NCBI GenBank assembly: GCA_036504055.1
Contig: DASXVU010000005.1
Coordinates: forward strand, 1 to 64,000
Reading direction: 5' to 3'
DNA from: Methanomassiliicoccales archaeon
GTDB taxonomy: Archaea; Thermoplasmatota; Thermoplasmata; Methanomassiliicoccales; UBA472
DNA: 64,000 bases
The position numbers and the translations under genes are program-made. Position 1 is the stretch's first letter. The number at the start of each line of letters is the position of its first letter. Shown piece after piece: positions 16,845-25,883 of this stretch. The notes beneath the pieces were generated by a model, which had not been told where the DNA came from, did not search any database, and saw only the letters and a list, made by a program, of their open reading frames with translations.

Positions 16845-17730
16845 GCTGAATCACCTCCGGTGGAAGAACCGAATCGATCATGAACTTCGATTTGGGCTCC
16901 AAGTACTTCATCTTGATGAATGCTTTGATGTCGTCCACCTCGAAGATCGGGACATGGCCGTTATCGATGACCGTGCCGAAGGACGGAGAGACGATCATGC
17001 CGGTCAGATCTTCCAGCAGCGCATCCCCTATCCCGAAGGCCAGCCGCGAGTTGTCGTTATAGCCGTTTACCTGGTATTCGGTGTCTAGATAGTCTGTCTC
17101 CGAGAACATCATGTAACGGTCCCCCTTCAGTCCTGCCAGCTGTGACACTACCGGGGCATAGGCCCTGATCCGGTCGTTCAGGAGATCGGAATACTCGTCC
17201 AGAACAGAACTGGCCGCCGCCCACACCCAGACCTGCCGGGCGAAGGAGCTCTCCTCACCGTCGTTCCCTTCGATGGGCCTGAGCTCCATCCGTGCCAGCC
17301 TGTCGCCCAGATCGCTCATGCCCAATGCCTCGTCGCAATCGGGACAGGAACATCCATAACCTATCAGGTTGCCGGAGGTAATGGCCGGGTCATCGAATCG
17401 GAAGAGCGGCGGAATGATGTTGGAGAGGACGAATCCCTTGACCGAATCCGCATACGGCGATCCTTCGATTGCCAGAGTTATCATTTCCACCATCGGGCCC
17501 AGGTCTGCCTGGGGGCATGCGTAAGCCGCCCGGGTGCCGCTGGAATATAATGCCCTCATCCTCTGGGGGAGGTTCATGCCGATGTTCACTCCGACATGGA
17601 GCCCTCCGAAATTGTCCACCAGGTCATCGACCCTGTCCGCCGAGGCGTCATCGTCGATCATGCTAATGTCTACTAGTGGAGTCCCTTTGCCTTCTGAAAA
17701 GATCAGCCTATGGCCTTCTTCGAAATTCAT
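16828..17730 (-). CDS. Unknown 300-aa protein coupled to the AAA+ ATPase
   Basis: I do not recognise the family. It has no signal peptide or membrane helices. It contains a compact cysteine cluster GCSCPDCDEAL near residue 127, which could bind zinc, and alternating hydrophobic stretches (LHVGVNIGMNLPQRM; GFVLSNIIPPLFRFDD). The name-level resemblance of CSCPDCD to zinc sites of tRNA-guanine transglycosylases is weak. It is the first gene of a two-gene operon, overlapping the AAA ATPase by 17 bases, so it is probably the client or adaptor of that ATPase. Confidence 0.65.
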   Translation of the reverse strand: MNFEEGHRLIFSEGKGTPLVDISMIDDDASADRVDDLVDNFGGLHVGVNIGMNLPQRMRALYSSGTRAAYACPQADLGPMVEMITLAIEGSPYADSVKGFVLSNIIPPLFRFDDPAITSGNLIGYGCSCPDCDEALGMSDLGDRLARMELRPIEGNDGEESSFARQVWVWAAASSVLDEYSDLLNDRIRAYAPVVSQLAGLKGDRYMMFSETDYLDTEYQVNGYNDNSRLAFGIGDALLEDLTGMIVSPSFGTVIDNGHVPIFEVDDIKAFIKMKYLEPKSKFMIDSVLPPEVIQHVLQG

Positions 17731-17832
17731 TGATGCACCGTTGTCCGTTTTGCCTTTTGCAGAATCAGGTCGATGATATCAAGGAAGGAGTAATTAACCA
17801 TTCAGGGAAAAGGCCCGCATCCATCGCCCTAA

Positions 17833-18501
17833 CTATTGCTTTGTTCGACTGGCGATTTCCTTCCTGGCCAATTCCTTGGTCCTGACTATCGCGTCGCCTA
17901 TGGCCTTGACGGTGCCCTCCCTCCGTTCATGCTTCATGCACAGCATGCAGGCGAGCTCTTGGGATCTCACCTCGTTCGACGCCGTATCCCCCGCCCCGGT
18001 GTCGATGAAGAGGACGCGGGTGAAGCCCTCGAACATCATCTTGAGGAAGAACAGAGGTTCGTATCCCTGGTCCCTCATGCTGTCCAGCTTGAAGAGCTTG
18101 ATCAGCCCATCCGGTCCGTTCCGGGCCCATCCAGACGGATAGAACCAGGTTATGCCCCCAGATTTTTTCTCCCGGTGGTACTCATCGTCAGGCAACATGG
18201 CGGCAATGCAATCCTCATATTCCAGCATGACCAACGGAACATTGACCTTCTCTGGCATGCCCTTCAACGTCTGGCAGTGACCATAACCGAGGAAAACGGC
18301 GTCATATTGACCCTCCATGGTGGCAAGGCGTTCCTGGATCCGCTTGAGGAGCTCATCGGTATAGATATGGAGGCCGAAATCCAGGTATTCACGGTATACG
18401 ATGTCCGGATCGTCCTTGGTGACCTGTTCGATCTCGTCCCTGATCGCGTCGCAGCCGAGGATGGCGATCCGCATGCCCCCCACGATGCGTTGCGAAGACA
18501 T
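17833..18501 (-). CDS. DUF1638 domain protein
   Basis: The 222-aa protein begins (from the internal ATG 18474) MRIAILGCDAIRDEIEQV, typical of DUF1638. It continues with DAVFLGYGHC and VMLEYEDCIAAML, then the FFLKMMFEGFTRVLFIDTG block. DUF1638 proteins are common in methylotrophic methanogens and acetogens near methyltransferase/corrinoid genes, but their function is undefined. Conserved Cys residues (GYGHC, YEDC) hint at a metal or corrinoid-linked role. No methyltransferase gene is in the window. Starts at 18501 and 18474 are both possible. Confidence 0.8.
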   Translation of the reverse strand: MSSQRIVGGMRIAILGCDAIRDEIEQVTKDDPDIVYREYLDFGLHIYTDELLKRIQERLATMEGQYDAVFLGYGHCQTLKGMPEKVNVPLVMLEYEDCIAAMLPDDEYHREKKSGGITWFYPSGWARNGPDGLIKLFKLDSMRDQGYEPLFFLKMMFEGFTRVLFIDTGAGDTASNEVRSQELACMLCMKHERREGTVKAIGDAIVRTKELARKEIASRTKQ

Positions 18502-18527
18502 TAACCTAGTGCCCTTTCATGATCGAT

Positions 18528-19043
18528 TCACATCGGGACATCCATCATCAGATAGTGGGAGGGCGGCAATCCCAGGCGGCGATAGGCCTCGATGGCGTTG
18601 AGGTTGTCCTTGTCCACATAGAGCCTGATACCGAATACATCGCCCTGTCCCTTTGCCATGACCCTGATCTCTTCCAGCAGAGCGCGCAGAAACCCCTTCC
18701 GCCGATGATCGATATTGACATAGACGCTCTGCACCCACCAATATTCCCCGTTCCTCCAGTCGCTGAACTCGGATGTTATCATGCATTGGCCAACGACATG
18801 GCCCTCCTGCCTGACCAACAGATAGAAGCCCCTGCCCGGTTCGCCTAAGAACCGCTTCATGGCGCTGGTGACCGTCTCCCTATCCAAGGTTTTCCCTTCC
18901 GATTCCTTCGCCATTCTCAGGATGTTGTCGACGATCGCTTCGATATCGTCGGGGCCTGCTTTCGATGTAATGAAACCCATGAGATCGACCGCTCTTTCTA
19001 CCCGAAAGGCCAGGTAGGTCTTTATCTTTGACCCGCACGTCAT
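18528..19043 (-). CDS. GNAT family N-acetyltransferase
   Basis: Motif A is VQSVYVNIDHRRKGFLRALLEEI (acetyl-CoA pyrophosphate loop RRKGFL), and motif B is NLNAIEAYRRLGL near the C-terminus. The 171-aa length is normal; an internal ATG at residue 22 (MGFITSKAGPDDIE) matches usual GNAT starts better than the upstream one. The acceptor substrate cannot be inferred. It follows the heliorhodopsin gene on the same strand by 58 bases and could be co-transcribed. Confidence 0.88.
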   Translation of the reverse strand: MTCGSKIKTYLAFRVERAVDLMGFITSKAGPDDIEAIVDNILRMAKESEGKTLDRETVTSAMKRFLGEPGRGFYLLVRQEGHVVGQCMITSEFSDWRNGEYWWVQSVYVNIDHRRKGFLRALLEEIRVMAKGQGDVFGIRLYVDKDNLNAIEAYRRLGLPPSHYLMMDVPM

Positions 19044-19101
19044 CGAATGGACGTGTTATTCTTCTGCCTTTATCAGGCACATGATCCCCACCATCCCTAT
19101 G

Positions 19102-19884
19102 TCACACTGGCCGGAGCGTGCCCGCGAACACCTGCCATGCCAGAGCGGTCTTCGCCACCAGACTGAGCACTATGTAGATGTACTCCCCGTACAGGTAGTC
19201 CTTCCATCTTCCTACTTTGCGATACTGCAGGATCATATTGAATGCGAAGGAAAAGAAGAACACCGCCAGGGATATGAAGATGAAATAAACGAAGGTGGGG
19301 ACCGAGTTCGAACTTGTCGACCCTGATCCAACGAGGTAGATCGTGATGCCTATCCAGGGGACGATACCGGCCAAGGTTCCGAAAATGAAGGGCGTCCAGT
19401 TGACCTTTTCCCTCTTCTGGTTGTACATCTCCATGAGCATCCCGAACAGGTTCATGCAGGCATTCACAGCGAAGATGGCGATCAGGCTGACGATGTCATA
19501 GATCCCGACCAACATCGATATGACCACGATCATGACCGATGAACTGACGGCATACTCGACCCACCTGGCATAGTTGATGTGATTCTCCAGGTTGGCAACG
19601 TACCATTTGAAGGCCCGAGGGGTCGAGAGCAGGAGATGATCTGCAGCCGAGATGAACAGGAACAGTGCTATCATCGGGGCGATCGGCAGATTATAGACGA
19701 CCTGGACCACGGGATCGAGATGTTGGGTCAGCTGGTTGTACTTGAGGAATGAACTAGAGATCGGCAGGGCATAATTGCTGCTGATGGCTAGAATAATGGC
19801 AGCCTGGACAAAATGAAGAAAACCCATTGCGATGTTGAATCTTCTCAGTCCCTTGTAGGTTGGTGATTCCCTCGTCATGATCAT
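19102..19884 (-). CDS. Heliorhodopsin (retinal-binding photoreceptor)
   Basis: The seven-helix protein matches heliorhodopsin 48C12 along its length. The counter-ion motif RWVEYAVSSSVMIV carries the Glu (residue 112 of the 262-aa frame). The TM5 motif GIVPWIGITIYLVGSGST and FVYFIFISLAVFFFSFAF follow, and the retinal Schiff-base Lys lies in VLSLVAKTALAWQ (residue 247). Histidines corresponding to H23 and H80 of 48C12 are present (H26, H85). The characteristic ALPIS loop after helix A is also there. Heliorhodopsins insert with the N-terminus inside and have a long photocycle; no pumping is established. The frame begins at GTG 19890, but a TATA box near 19908-19916 favours ATG 19884 or 19878. 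No carotenoid cleavage or retinal-synthesis gene is in the window. Confidence 0.95.
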   Translation of the reverse strand: MIMTRESPTYKGLRRFNIAMGFLHFVQAAIILAISSNYALPISSSFLKYNQLTQHLDPVVQVVYNLPIAPMIALFLFISAADHLLLSTPRAFKWYVANLENHINYARWVEYAVSSSVMIVVISMLVGIYDIVSLIAIFAVNACMNLFGMLMEMYNQKREKVNWTPFIFGTLAGIVPWIGITIYLVGSGSTSSNSVPTFVYFIFISLAVFFFSFAFNMILQYRKVGRWKDYLYGEYIYIVLSLVAKTALAWQVFAGTLRPV

Positions 19885-19917
19885 ACCCACATCTCAGACG
19901 GTGCCATTCGTATATGT

Positions 19918-19932
19918 TATCGACTTTCGATA
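19918..19932. promoter_or_regulatory. Palindrome upstream of the heliorhodopsin promoter
   Basis: The sequence TATCGA-CTT-TCGATA is a perfect 6-bp inverted repeat. It abuts the minus-strand TATA-like element (acatatac, 19908-19916), on the BRE side, where an activator or repressor would act. It lies in the 250-bp divergent region between heliorhodopsin and the aldo/keto reductase. The role as operator is inference. Confidence 0.4.
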
Positions 19933-20142
19933 TACAAATTGTTCTCATCCAAAACGTTATGGATCGGATCACGATCGAATGCTTGGGTCGCCGCCTCTCT
20001 CAAGGAACTTACTTTCTTGGATCGGTCAGAAAACATGGAGATCCCTTACTGAAGACAGCGGAAACAGCACCCTATTCTGCGGATTCGGTGAGCCAATGTC
20101 AAATACGAGTGCCATGACTTTTGTTTTTCCGGAGATGTCAGG

Positions 20143-21189
20143 ATGAGGTACAAACTGTTCGGTAAGGGCGGGCTCAAAGTCTCCGAGCTCTGCCTGGGTA
20201 CCATGACCTTCGGAGAGGATTGGGGATGGGGTGCCTCGAAGGAGGAGAGCAAAAGGATCTTCGATGCCTATGTCAACGCCGGAGGCACCTTCGTCGATAC
20301 GGCCAATGGCTATACCAATGGAACCAGCGAAAAATACGTGGGAGAATTTATCGCCCAGGATCGGGAAAGGTTCGTTCTTGCCACGAAATTCACGTTCGGC
20401 GGCAAACCCGACAACCCAAACGGTGGAGGGAATCATAGGAAGAGCATGTTCCAGGCCCTCAACGCCAGCCTGAAGCGCCTCAACACCGATTACGTCGACA
20501 TCTATTGGGTGCATGCGTGGGACCAGATCACTCCCCTTGAGGAGCTAATGAGGGGGCTGGACGATATGGTCCGAGCCGGAAAGGTGCTGTATGTCGGTTT
20601 CTCGGACGCCCCTGCCTGGGTCGTTGCCAGGGCGAACGCGATGGCCGAGGAAAGAGGATGGACGATCTTCACTGGATTGCAGATACCGTATAGCCTGGTG
20701 GAACGGACACCGGAGAGGGAGCTACTTCCGATGGCGAAGCACCTTGACCTGACCGTCATGGCATGGTCCCCCTTGGGTGGCGGGATCCTCAGCGGCAAAT
20801 ATAACACGGGAAACGCTGAAAAGGATGCCAGGATGAAACAGAACTATGCCCGGAATCCGTTTGCCCTGAGTGAGAGGAACCTGAAGGTGGCCGAGCAGGT
20901 GGTCGAGATAGCCAAGGAGATGAACAGGACACCCTCCCAGATAGCATTGAATTGGCTGAAGCAGAAGAGGAACGCTCTGATAGTGCCCATCCTCGGGACC
21001 AGAAGGCTGGCACAGATGGAGGACAACCTCGCCTGTCTCGATTTCTCTTTGAACGAGGCAACGATGAAGAGGCTGGACGAGGTAAGCGACGTCGATCTGG
21101 GATTCCCGAACAGCTTCCTCGGAAGGGAGATCAACAAAAAGATGATACTGGGAGATTATTGGGACAGTTTAGACAACCATCGTGCTTGA
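20143..21189 (+). CDS. Aldo/keto reductase
   Basis: The 348-aa TIM-barrel oxidoreductase has the catalytic tetrad context: FVDTANGYTNG (Asp and Tyr), LATKFTF (Lys) and DIYWVHAWD (His). The NADP-binding C-terminal region reads VPILGTRRLAQMEDNL. It belongs to the Tas/YajO-like group of AKRs acting on small carbonyls; the physiological substrate is unknown. It is divergent from heliorhodopsin and separated by about 250 bases. Confidence 0.93.
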   Translation: MRYKLFGKGGLKVSELCLGTMTFGEDWGWGASKEESKRIFDAYVNAGGTFVDTANGYTNGTSEKYVGEFIAQDRERFVLATKFTFGGKPDNPNGGGNHRKSMFQALNASLKRLNTDYVDIYWVHAWDQITPLEELMRGLDDMVRAGKVLYVGFSDAPAWVVARANAMAEERGWTIFTGLQIPYSLVERTPERELLPMAKHLDLTVMAWSPLGGGILSGKYNTGNAEKDARMKQNYARNPFALSERNLKVAEQVVEIAKEMNRTPSQIALNWLKQKRNALIVPILGTRRLAQMEDNLACLDFSLNEATMKRLDEVSDVDLGFPNSFLGREINKKMILGDYWDSLDNHRA

Positions 21190-21619
21190 GCAATGGAGGA
21201 ACTGGCTCCGAATTACTTACGATCATCTTTCATCGGATGATCTTAGGCGTGGTGTTGGGACCGATGATAAGCAAAGGTCCTACTGACCAGAGGTTCGTTT
21301 CTTTCCGAGACATGGATGTTGACCTGACCCGGGAAGCGAACAGATCCTCTGGATTCTGGAGCATCAGTCATGAATTGAATGACGATGTACAGTCCTGTGC
21401 TCGGAGTAAGCATTCATCCTTTTTTTGCCAGATTGGTTGGACGAACACCTGGTCCATTTCTTATGATGATCATCAAGGATTCCGAAATGGACTGGCTTTC
21501 AATTTAGGCTAAATTCGGGTTCTGTAAATTACTGCCATATCATTAAGGCATAAGTTTCCAATCGTTTTGTACCACCACTTTGAGGTATATTGATAATTAA
21601 TTTCTGGTGAGGGATCAAA
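21190..21619. promoter_or_regulatory. Intergenic region ahead of the giant surface protein
   Basis: A frame open through 21239-21512 has no ribosome site and no recognisable motif, so I treat the region as non-coding. The last 80 bases are AT-rich (tatattgataattaattt, 21585-21603) and contain the likely TATA box for the surface-protein gene starting at 21620, with gtgaggg as ribosome site. Confidence 0.4.
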
Positions 21620-24600
21620 ATGGAAAATAGAGAAGGAACCCGTCTACGGTCCATTATGATAGTGACAATGATCCTGACTGGAGCGTTCTTTGTCGTTTCA
21701 CCAAGTCCATCAACTGCCGAGCAGGCAGGCGATTACACCTATTCGATCAACGACGGGTCCGCAGTGATATCAGCCTATACCGGAGCAGGAGGGGCTGTCA
21801 CCATCCCTTCCTCCCTGGGGGGATATACAGTGACGGGCATCGGCGCCTATGCGTTCAACAATGCTGCGGGCTTCTCGGTAAGGTCCTTGATCATCCCCGA
21901 TAGCGTGACAAGCATCGATATCTACGCCTTCGATGGATGCACTGCGCTCACCTCGTTGACGCTGGGCAGCAGCCTCCTCACCATAGGCAACGGTGCATTC
22001 GAGCGTTGTTCTGGTCTGATCTCCGTCACCATTCCCAACAGCGTCACCAGGATCGGAAGCTGGGCGTTCTATTCCTGCACTTCCCTCTCCACCCTGACCC
22101 TGGGAAGCGGCGTGGTCAACATTGGCGATTATGCCTTTGACGGGTGTTCCGCCCTGGTCTCGTTGACCATCCCCAACAATGTGGTCAGCGTCGGAACGAG
22201 CGCGTTCGAGGGTTGCTCCGCGTTAACCTCCGTGTCCATATCAAACCGGGTACAGACCATCGGCAGTTTTGCGTTCTATGACTGCAAGGCACTTATGACC
22301 GTGACGATGGGCAGCGGTGTGACAAGCGTAGGCAGCTCCATGTTCTATGGTTGCGATCTCTTGACCTCGATCACCTTCTTGGGGCTGGTCGCACCGACCT
22401 CGGTCGGTTCATACTGGTTGCCCCTCAACTCGTACATAATCAGAGGTCATGCCTATGCCACCTCGAATTTTCCCGCCCCAGGCAACACATACTACGGCCT
22501 GATGATGGAGTCTACCATCGATCCAGTGGTCCCAGAAGCTCCGAACGGACTTTCTGCGGCTCCCGCCGATGCTGGGATGGTCCTTACGTGGTCGGCGCCC
22601 TCCTCGAGCGGCGGTGGGTCTATCATCGACTACAAGATGTACCGAGGGACCGCATCCGCAGGGGAATCATATATCGGACACACGGGCAGCGGTTCTGCTC
22701 TGACCTATACGGACACTGGCCTGACCAACGGCGCTACATATTACTATCAGGTCACTGCCGTGAATGCCTATGGGGAAGGGCCGGGAAGCAATGAGATCTC
22801 TGGAAAGCCTTCGGTCGCATTGTCAGCTCCGCGGGACCTTCAAATAACAGCCGGCGACAGCCAGGCATCACTTACCTGGACAATGCCGAGCACAATAGGT
22901 GACTATCCGATCGATTACTATATCGTCTATCAGGACGGGGTCGACGTAAGACATCCGACCGGTACCACCTCGATCATCACGGGCCTTAACAATGGACAGC
23001 CCTACATCTTTGCAGTAGCCGCCCATAATTCCGTGGGCGTTGGACCCCAAACGGCCGCAACACCGACGACTCCGGTTACCTCAAAGACGGTTCCAGGAGC
23101 TCCGACCGGACTGGTTGCGACACCTGGTAATGCCCAGGTGGCACTTTCCTGGTCTGCACCAGTTAGCAATGGAGGTGCGACCATAGACTATTATCTTGTC
23201 CTTGTGGACGGAGTTGCCAAAACGGCCCACTATAGCACAACGACCGCGACCGTTTCCGGTCTGACCAATGGTCATCAATACAGTTTCACGGTCACCGCCC
23301 ACAACGTCATCGGCACCAGCCTCCAGTCAGCTGCGGTGAAATCGACACCAACGGCACCAGTGACGGTTCCAACCGCGCCCAGGGACCTGACCACCATGCC
23401 CGGTGATGGGCAGGTGTCACTGACATGGTCTGCTCCATCCAGTAACGGAGGGGCGGCCATCGACTATTATCTCGTCTATGTCGATGGGGTTGTAAGGACC
23501 GACCACTATCCTGCGAGTTCCGCGATCATAACTGGGCTGACCAATGCAAAATCCTACAGCTTCACTGTCGCCGCACACAATTCCGTTGGGGTCAGCTCCC
23601 AGTCCTCGGCCATCATCGCGAAGCCTGCTGCCACGATCACGGTTCCGGGAGTCCCTGTTGGTCCGAACTCCGTGCCTGGGGATGGGCAGATTGCATTAAC
23701 ATGGTCAGCACCCTCCAGTAACGGTGGGGCCAACATCGATTATTATCTGGTCTATACCGACGGAGTCGTCGGAACAGATCATTATACGACCACATCGGCC
23801 ACCATCACTGGACTGACCAATGGCCAAACCTACAGTTTCACCATTGTGGCCCATAATTCGGTCGGAACCGGAGCGCAGTCAGCGGCCGTGAAGGCCAAGC
23901 CATCCACCTCCACGACCGTTCCAGGAGTCCCGATCGGTCTGACCGCGATGCCGGGAGATGGCCAGGTCGAGCTTTCATGGTCAGCCCCCGGGAGCAACGG
24001 GGGAGCGGCCATCGATTATTATCTGGTCTACGTCGACGGGGTTGCGAGAACCGATCATTACCCGACCAGTTATGTGACGTTGACGGACCTTGCCAACGGC
24101 AGGTCCTATACCTTCGCCGTCTCAGCCCACAACATCATTGGGGACGGTATACGATCTTCAGCCGTGACCTCCACCCCTTCGGTGACCCTGACCGTTCCAG
24201 GCGTGCCTACCGGATTGGTCGCCGTTCCTGGAGATGGCCAGGTATCTTTATCTTGGACGATCCCGAGCGGCAATGGCGGCTCGGTGATCGACTATTATGT
24301 CATCTATCGAAATGGCAGTGATGTGTCCCATGTGACATCCACGTCTGAAACGGTCACCGACCTGATGAACGGTCAGATGTATGGGTTCACCGTGGCTGCC
24401 CACAATGCAATCGGAATGGGAGCGCAATCATCTTCCGTTACCGCTATGGCTTCCGCCACCACCGCCGTCCCTGGCGCCCCATTCGGCCTGACGGCCACCC
24501 CTGGTGATGGCCAGATCGTGCTATCATGGTCATCTCCTGGCAGCAATGGTGGGGCGACGATCGATTATTATGTGATCTACATCAACGGGACCCAGATGGC

Positions 24601-25702
24601 AGATCATTTTGTGGATAACGTCGAAGTTATTTCCGGATTGATCAACGGGCTGCAATACAACTTCACAGTGGCTGCCCATAACTCGGTCGGGATCGGTCCA
24701 CAATCATCCGTCCTGTCGGCGATGCCTTCGCCTACAATAACGGTTCCTGGGATCCCAGGTGGTCTCAACGTCACTTTGGTCAAGGACCTGGTTTCATTGT
24801 CGTGGGATCCTCCCAGCGTCAACGGAGGGGACGCGATCGATTATTATGTGATCTTCCAGGATGGCGTGGATGCCTATCATGAAACAGCCACCTCAAAGAT
24901 GATCGTAGGTCTGACCAACGGACGGCTCTATAACTTCACAGTGGCAGCCCACAACTCGGTCGGAGTGGGGCAGAGTTCCACAATGGTCAACGCCACCCTG
25001 CACTGGAGCCCGGCGCTGCCAGATGTACCTTCCAATGTGACAGTTGTGCCAGGCGATGGATTGGTTACGATTACCTGGAGCGATCCCGATAGCCCTGGCA
25101 GTTCTCCGATAGATTACTATGTCGTCTATCAGGACGGTGTCGAGGTAGCGCACCTCATTGGTAATGTGACCACCATCACCGGTTTGACAAACGGCCTAAC
25201 CTATGATTTTGTGGTTGCTGCCCATAATTCAGAGGGCATGGGGGAGAACTCGACCGCCATCACAGTCACGCTTACATCAAGAGCGGAACCACCAGGAACC
25301 ACCATGGGCCTGACGGTCACGCCCGGTAACTCGTCGCTGATGATCAGCTGGACCGCCCCCCAGTATTCAGGATCCTTCGAGATAGATTACTACGTCGTAT
25401 ATCAGGACGGTGTGGATGTTCTGCATGTTATCGATAACCAGACCACCATTGGCGGCCTCAACAACGGGCAGAACTACACCATCGAAGTGGGTGCCCATAA
25501 CGCGGCCGGCGTGAGCAACCGATCGATTGCGCTCACCGTATCCCCCATGGGACCTAATTCCACCAACACAGAGACGTCCTCCCCGACCAAACAGGACAAC
25601 AGCAGCAGCAACGTCATTCTCAACGTCGGTGCTGTCCTGCTGTTGATGGCGGCGATATTCGGGATCGTTTTGGCCGTTGAGAGGTTGAAGAAGAAGGCCT
25701 GA
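21620..25702 (+). CDS. Giant surface protein: BspA-type leucine-rich repeats plus eleven fibronectin III domains
   Basis: Residues 1-36 form a signal peptide (SIMIVTMILTGAFFVVSP, then STAEQ). Residues about 60-290 hold BspA/TpLRR-type repeats with recurring SVTSIDIYAFDGCTALTSL-like units of 22-23 residues. From about 302 to 1310 there are eleven fibronectin type III domains of about 92 residues, each with PxGL...W..P...G...IDYY.VY.DG...TGLTNG..Y.F.V.AHN. A Ser/Thr/Asn-rich linker and one C-terminal membrane helix (VGAVLLLMAAIFGIVLAV) end in VERLKKKA. It is therefore anchored outside the cell. BspA and FnIII proteins mediate adhesion to host or to other cells. Many NxS/T sites suggest N-glycosylation. 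Confidence 0.9.
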   Translation: MENREGTRLRSIMIVTMILTGAFFVVSPSPSTAEQAGDYTYSINDGSAVISAYTGAGGAVTIPSSLGGYTVTGIGAYAFNNAAGFSVRSLIIPDSVTSIDIYAFDGCTALTSLTLGSSLLTIGNGAFERCSGLISVTIPNSVTRIGSWAFYSCTSLSTLTLGSGVVNIGDYAFDGCSALVSLTIPNNVVSVGTSAFEGCSALTSVSISNRVQTIGSFAFYDCKALMTVTMGSGVTSVGSSMFYGCDLLTSITFLGLVAPTSVGSYWLPLNSYIIRGHAYATSNFPAPGNTYYGLMMESTIDPVVPEAPNGLSAAPADAGMVLTWSAPSSSGGGSIIDYKMYRGTASAGESYIGHTGSGSALTYTDTGLTNGATYYYQVTAVNAYGEGPGSNEISGKPSVALSAPRDLQITAGDSQASLTWTMPSTIGDYPIDYYIVYQDGVDVRHPTGTTSIITGLNNGQPYIFAVAAHNSVGVGPQTAATPTTPVTSKTVPGAPTGLVATPGNAQVALSWSAPVSNGGATIDYYLVLVDGVAKTAHYSTTTATVSGLTNGHQYSFTVTAHNVIGTSLQSAAVKSTPTAPVTVPTAPRDLTTMPGDGQVSLTWSAPSSNGGAAIDYYLVYVDGVVRTDHYPASSAIITGLTNAKSYSFTVAAHNSVGVSSQSSAIIAKPAATITVPGVPVGPNSVPGDGQIALTWSAPSSNGGANIDYYLVYTDGVVGTDHYTTTSATITGLTNGQTYSFTIVAHNSVGTGAQSAAVKAKPSTSTTVPGVPIGLTAMPGDGQVELSWSAPGSNGGAAIDYYLVYVDGVARTDHYPTSYVTLTDLANGRSYTFAVSAHNIIGDGIRSSAVTSTPSVTLTVPGVPTGLVAVPGDGQVSLSWTIPSGNGGSVIDYYVIYRNGSDVSHVTSTSETVTDLMNGQMYGFTVAAHNAIGMGAQSSSVTAMASATTAVPGAPFGLTATPGDGQIVLSWSSPGSNGGATIDYYVIYINGTQMADHFVDNVEVISGLINGLQYNFTVAAHNSVGIGPQSSVLSAMPSPTITVPGIPGGLNVTLVKDLVSLSWDPPSVNGGDAIDYYVIFQDGVDAYHETATSKMIVGLTNGRLYNFTVAAHNSVGVGQSSTMVNATLHWSPALPDVPSNVTVVPGDGLVTITWSDPDSPGSSPIDYYVVYQDGVEVAHLIGNVTTITGLTNGLTYDFVVAAHNSEGMGENSTAITVTLTSRAEPPGTTMGLTVTPGNSSLMISWTAPQYSGSFEIDYYVVYQDGVDVLHVIDNQTTIGGLNNGQNYTIEVGAHNAAGVSNRSIALTVSPMGPNSTNTETSSPTKQDNSSSNVILNVGAVLLLMAAIFGIVLAVERLKKKA
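22523..25560 (+). repeat. Eleven tandem ~276-bp fibronectin III coding repeats
   Basis: The DNA repeats with a period of about 276 bases, matching one FnIII domain each. Repeats 4, 5 and 6 are most alike (shared GDGQ, WSAP, SNGGA, IDYYLVY, TDHY blocks). The outer domains 1, 10 and 11 are more diverged, a gradient typical of growth by internal duplication. Such arrays can change number by recombination. Confidence 0.8.
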
Positions 25703-25883
25703 GCATACTTCGGACTAGAACCCGTATTTCCCTACATTGAGGGACGTCAATTACATGATGTTCGGTTCGGTTGAACGGAAAGAAGGCGTGAGAATCATTC
25801 CAGACCGCTTCATGCTCGTATCATCTTGCATGTCCGGTAACCCATTCGAAGCCCAGCCACCAAAGAAACATTGAAGAAGTGAG

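Noticed and set aside
20026-20514. 162-aa minus-strand ORF
   Set aside because: It is antisense to the aldo/keto reductase, with composition expected of a shadow frame.
21239-21512. Possible short gene after the aldo/keto reductase
   Set aside because: It is only a continuation of a shadow frame with no ribosome site or conserved pattern.
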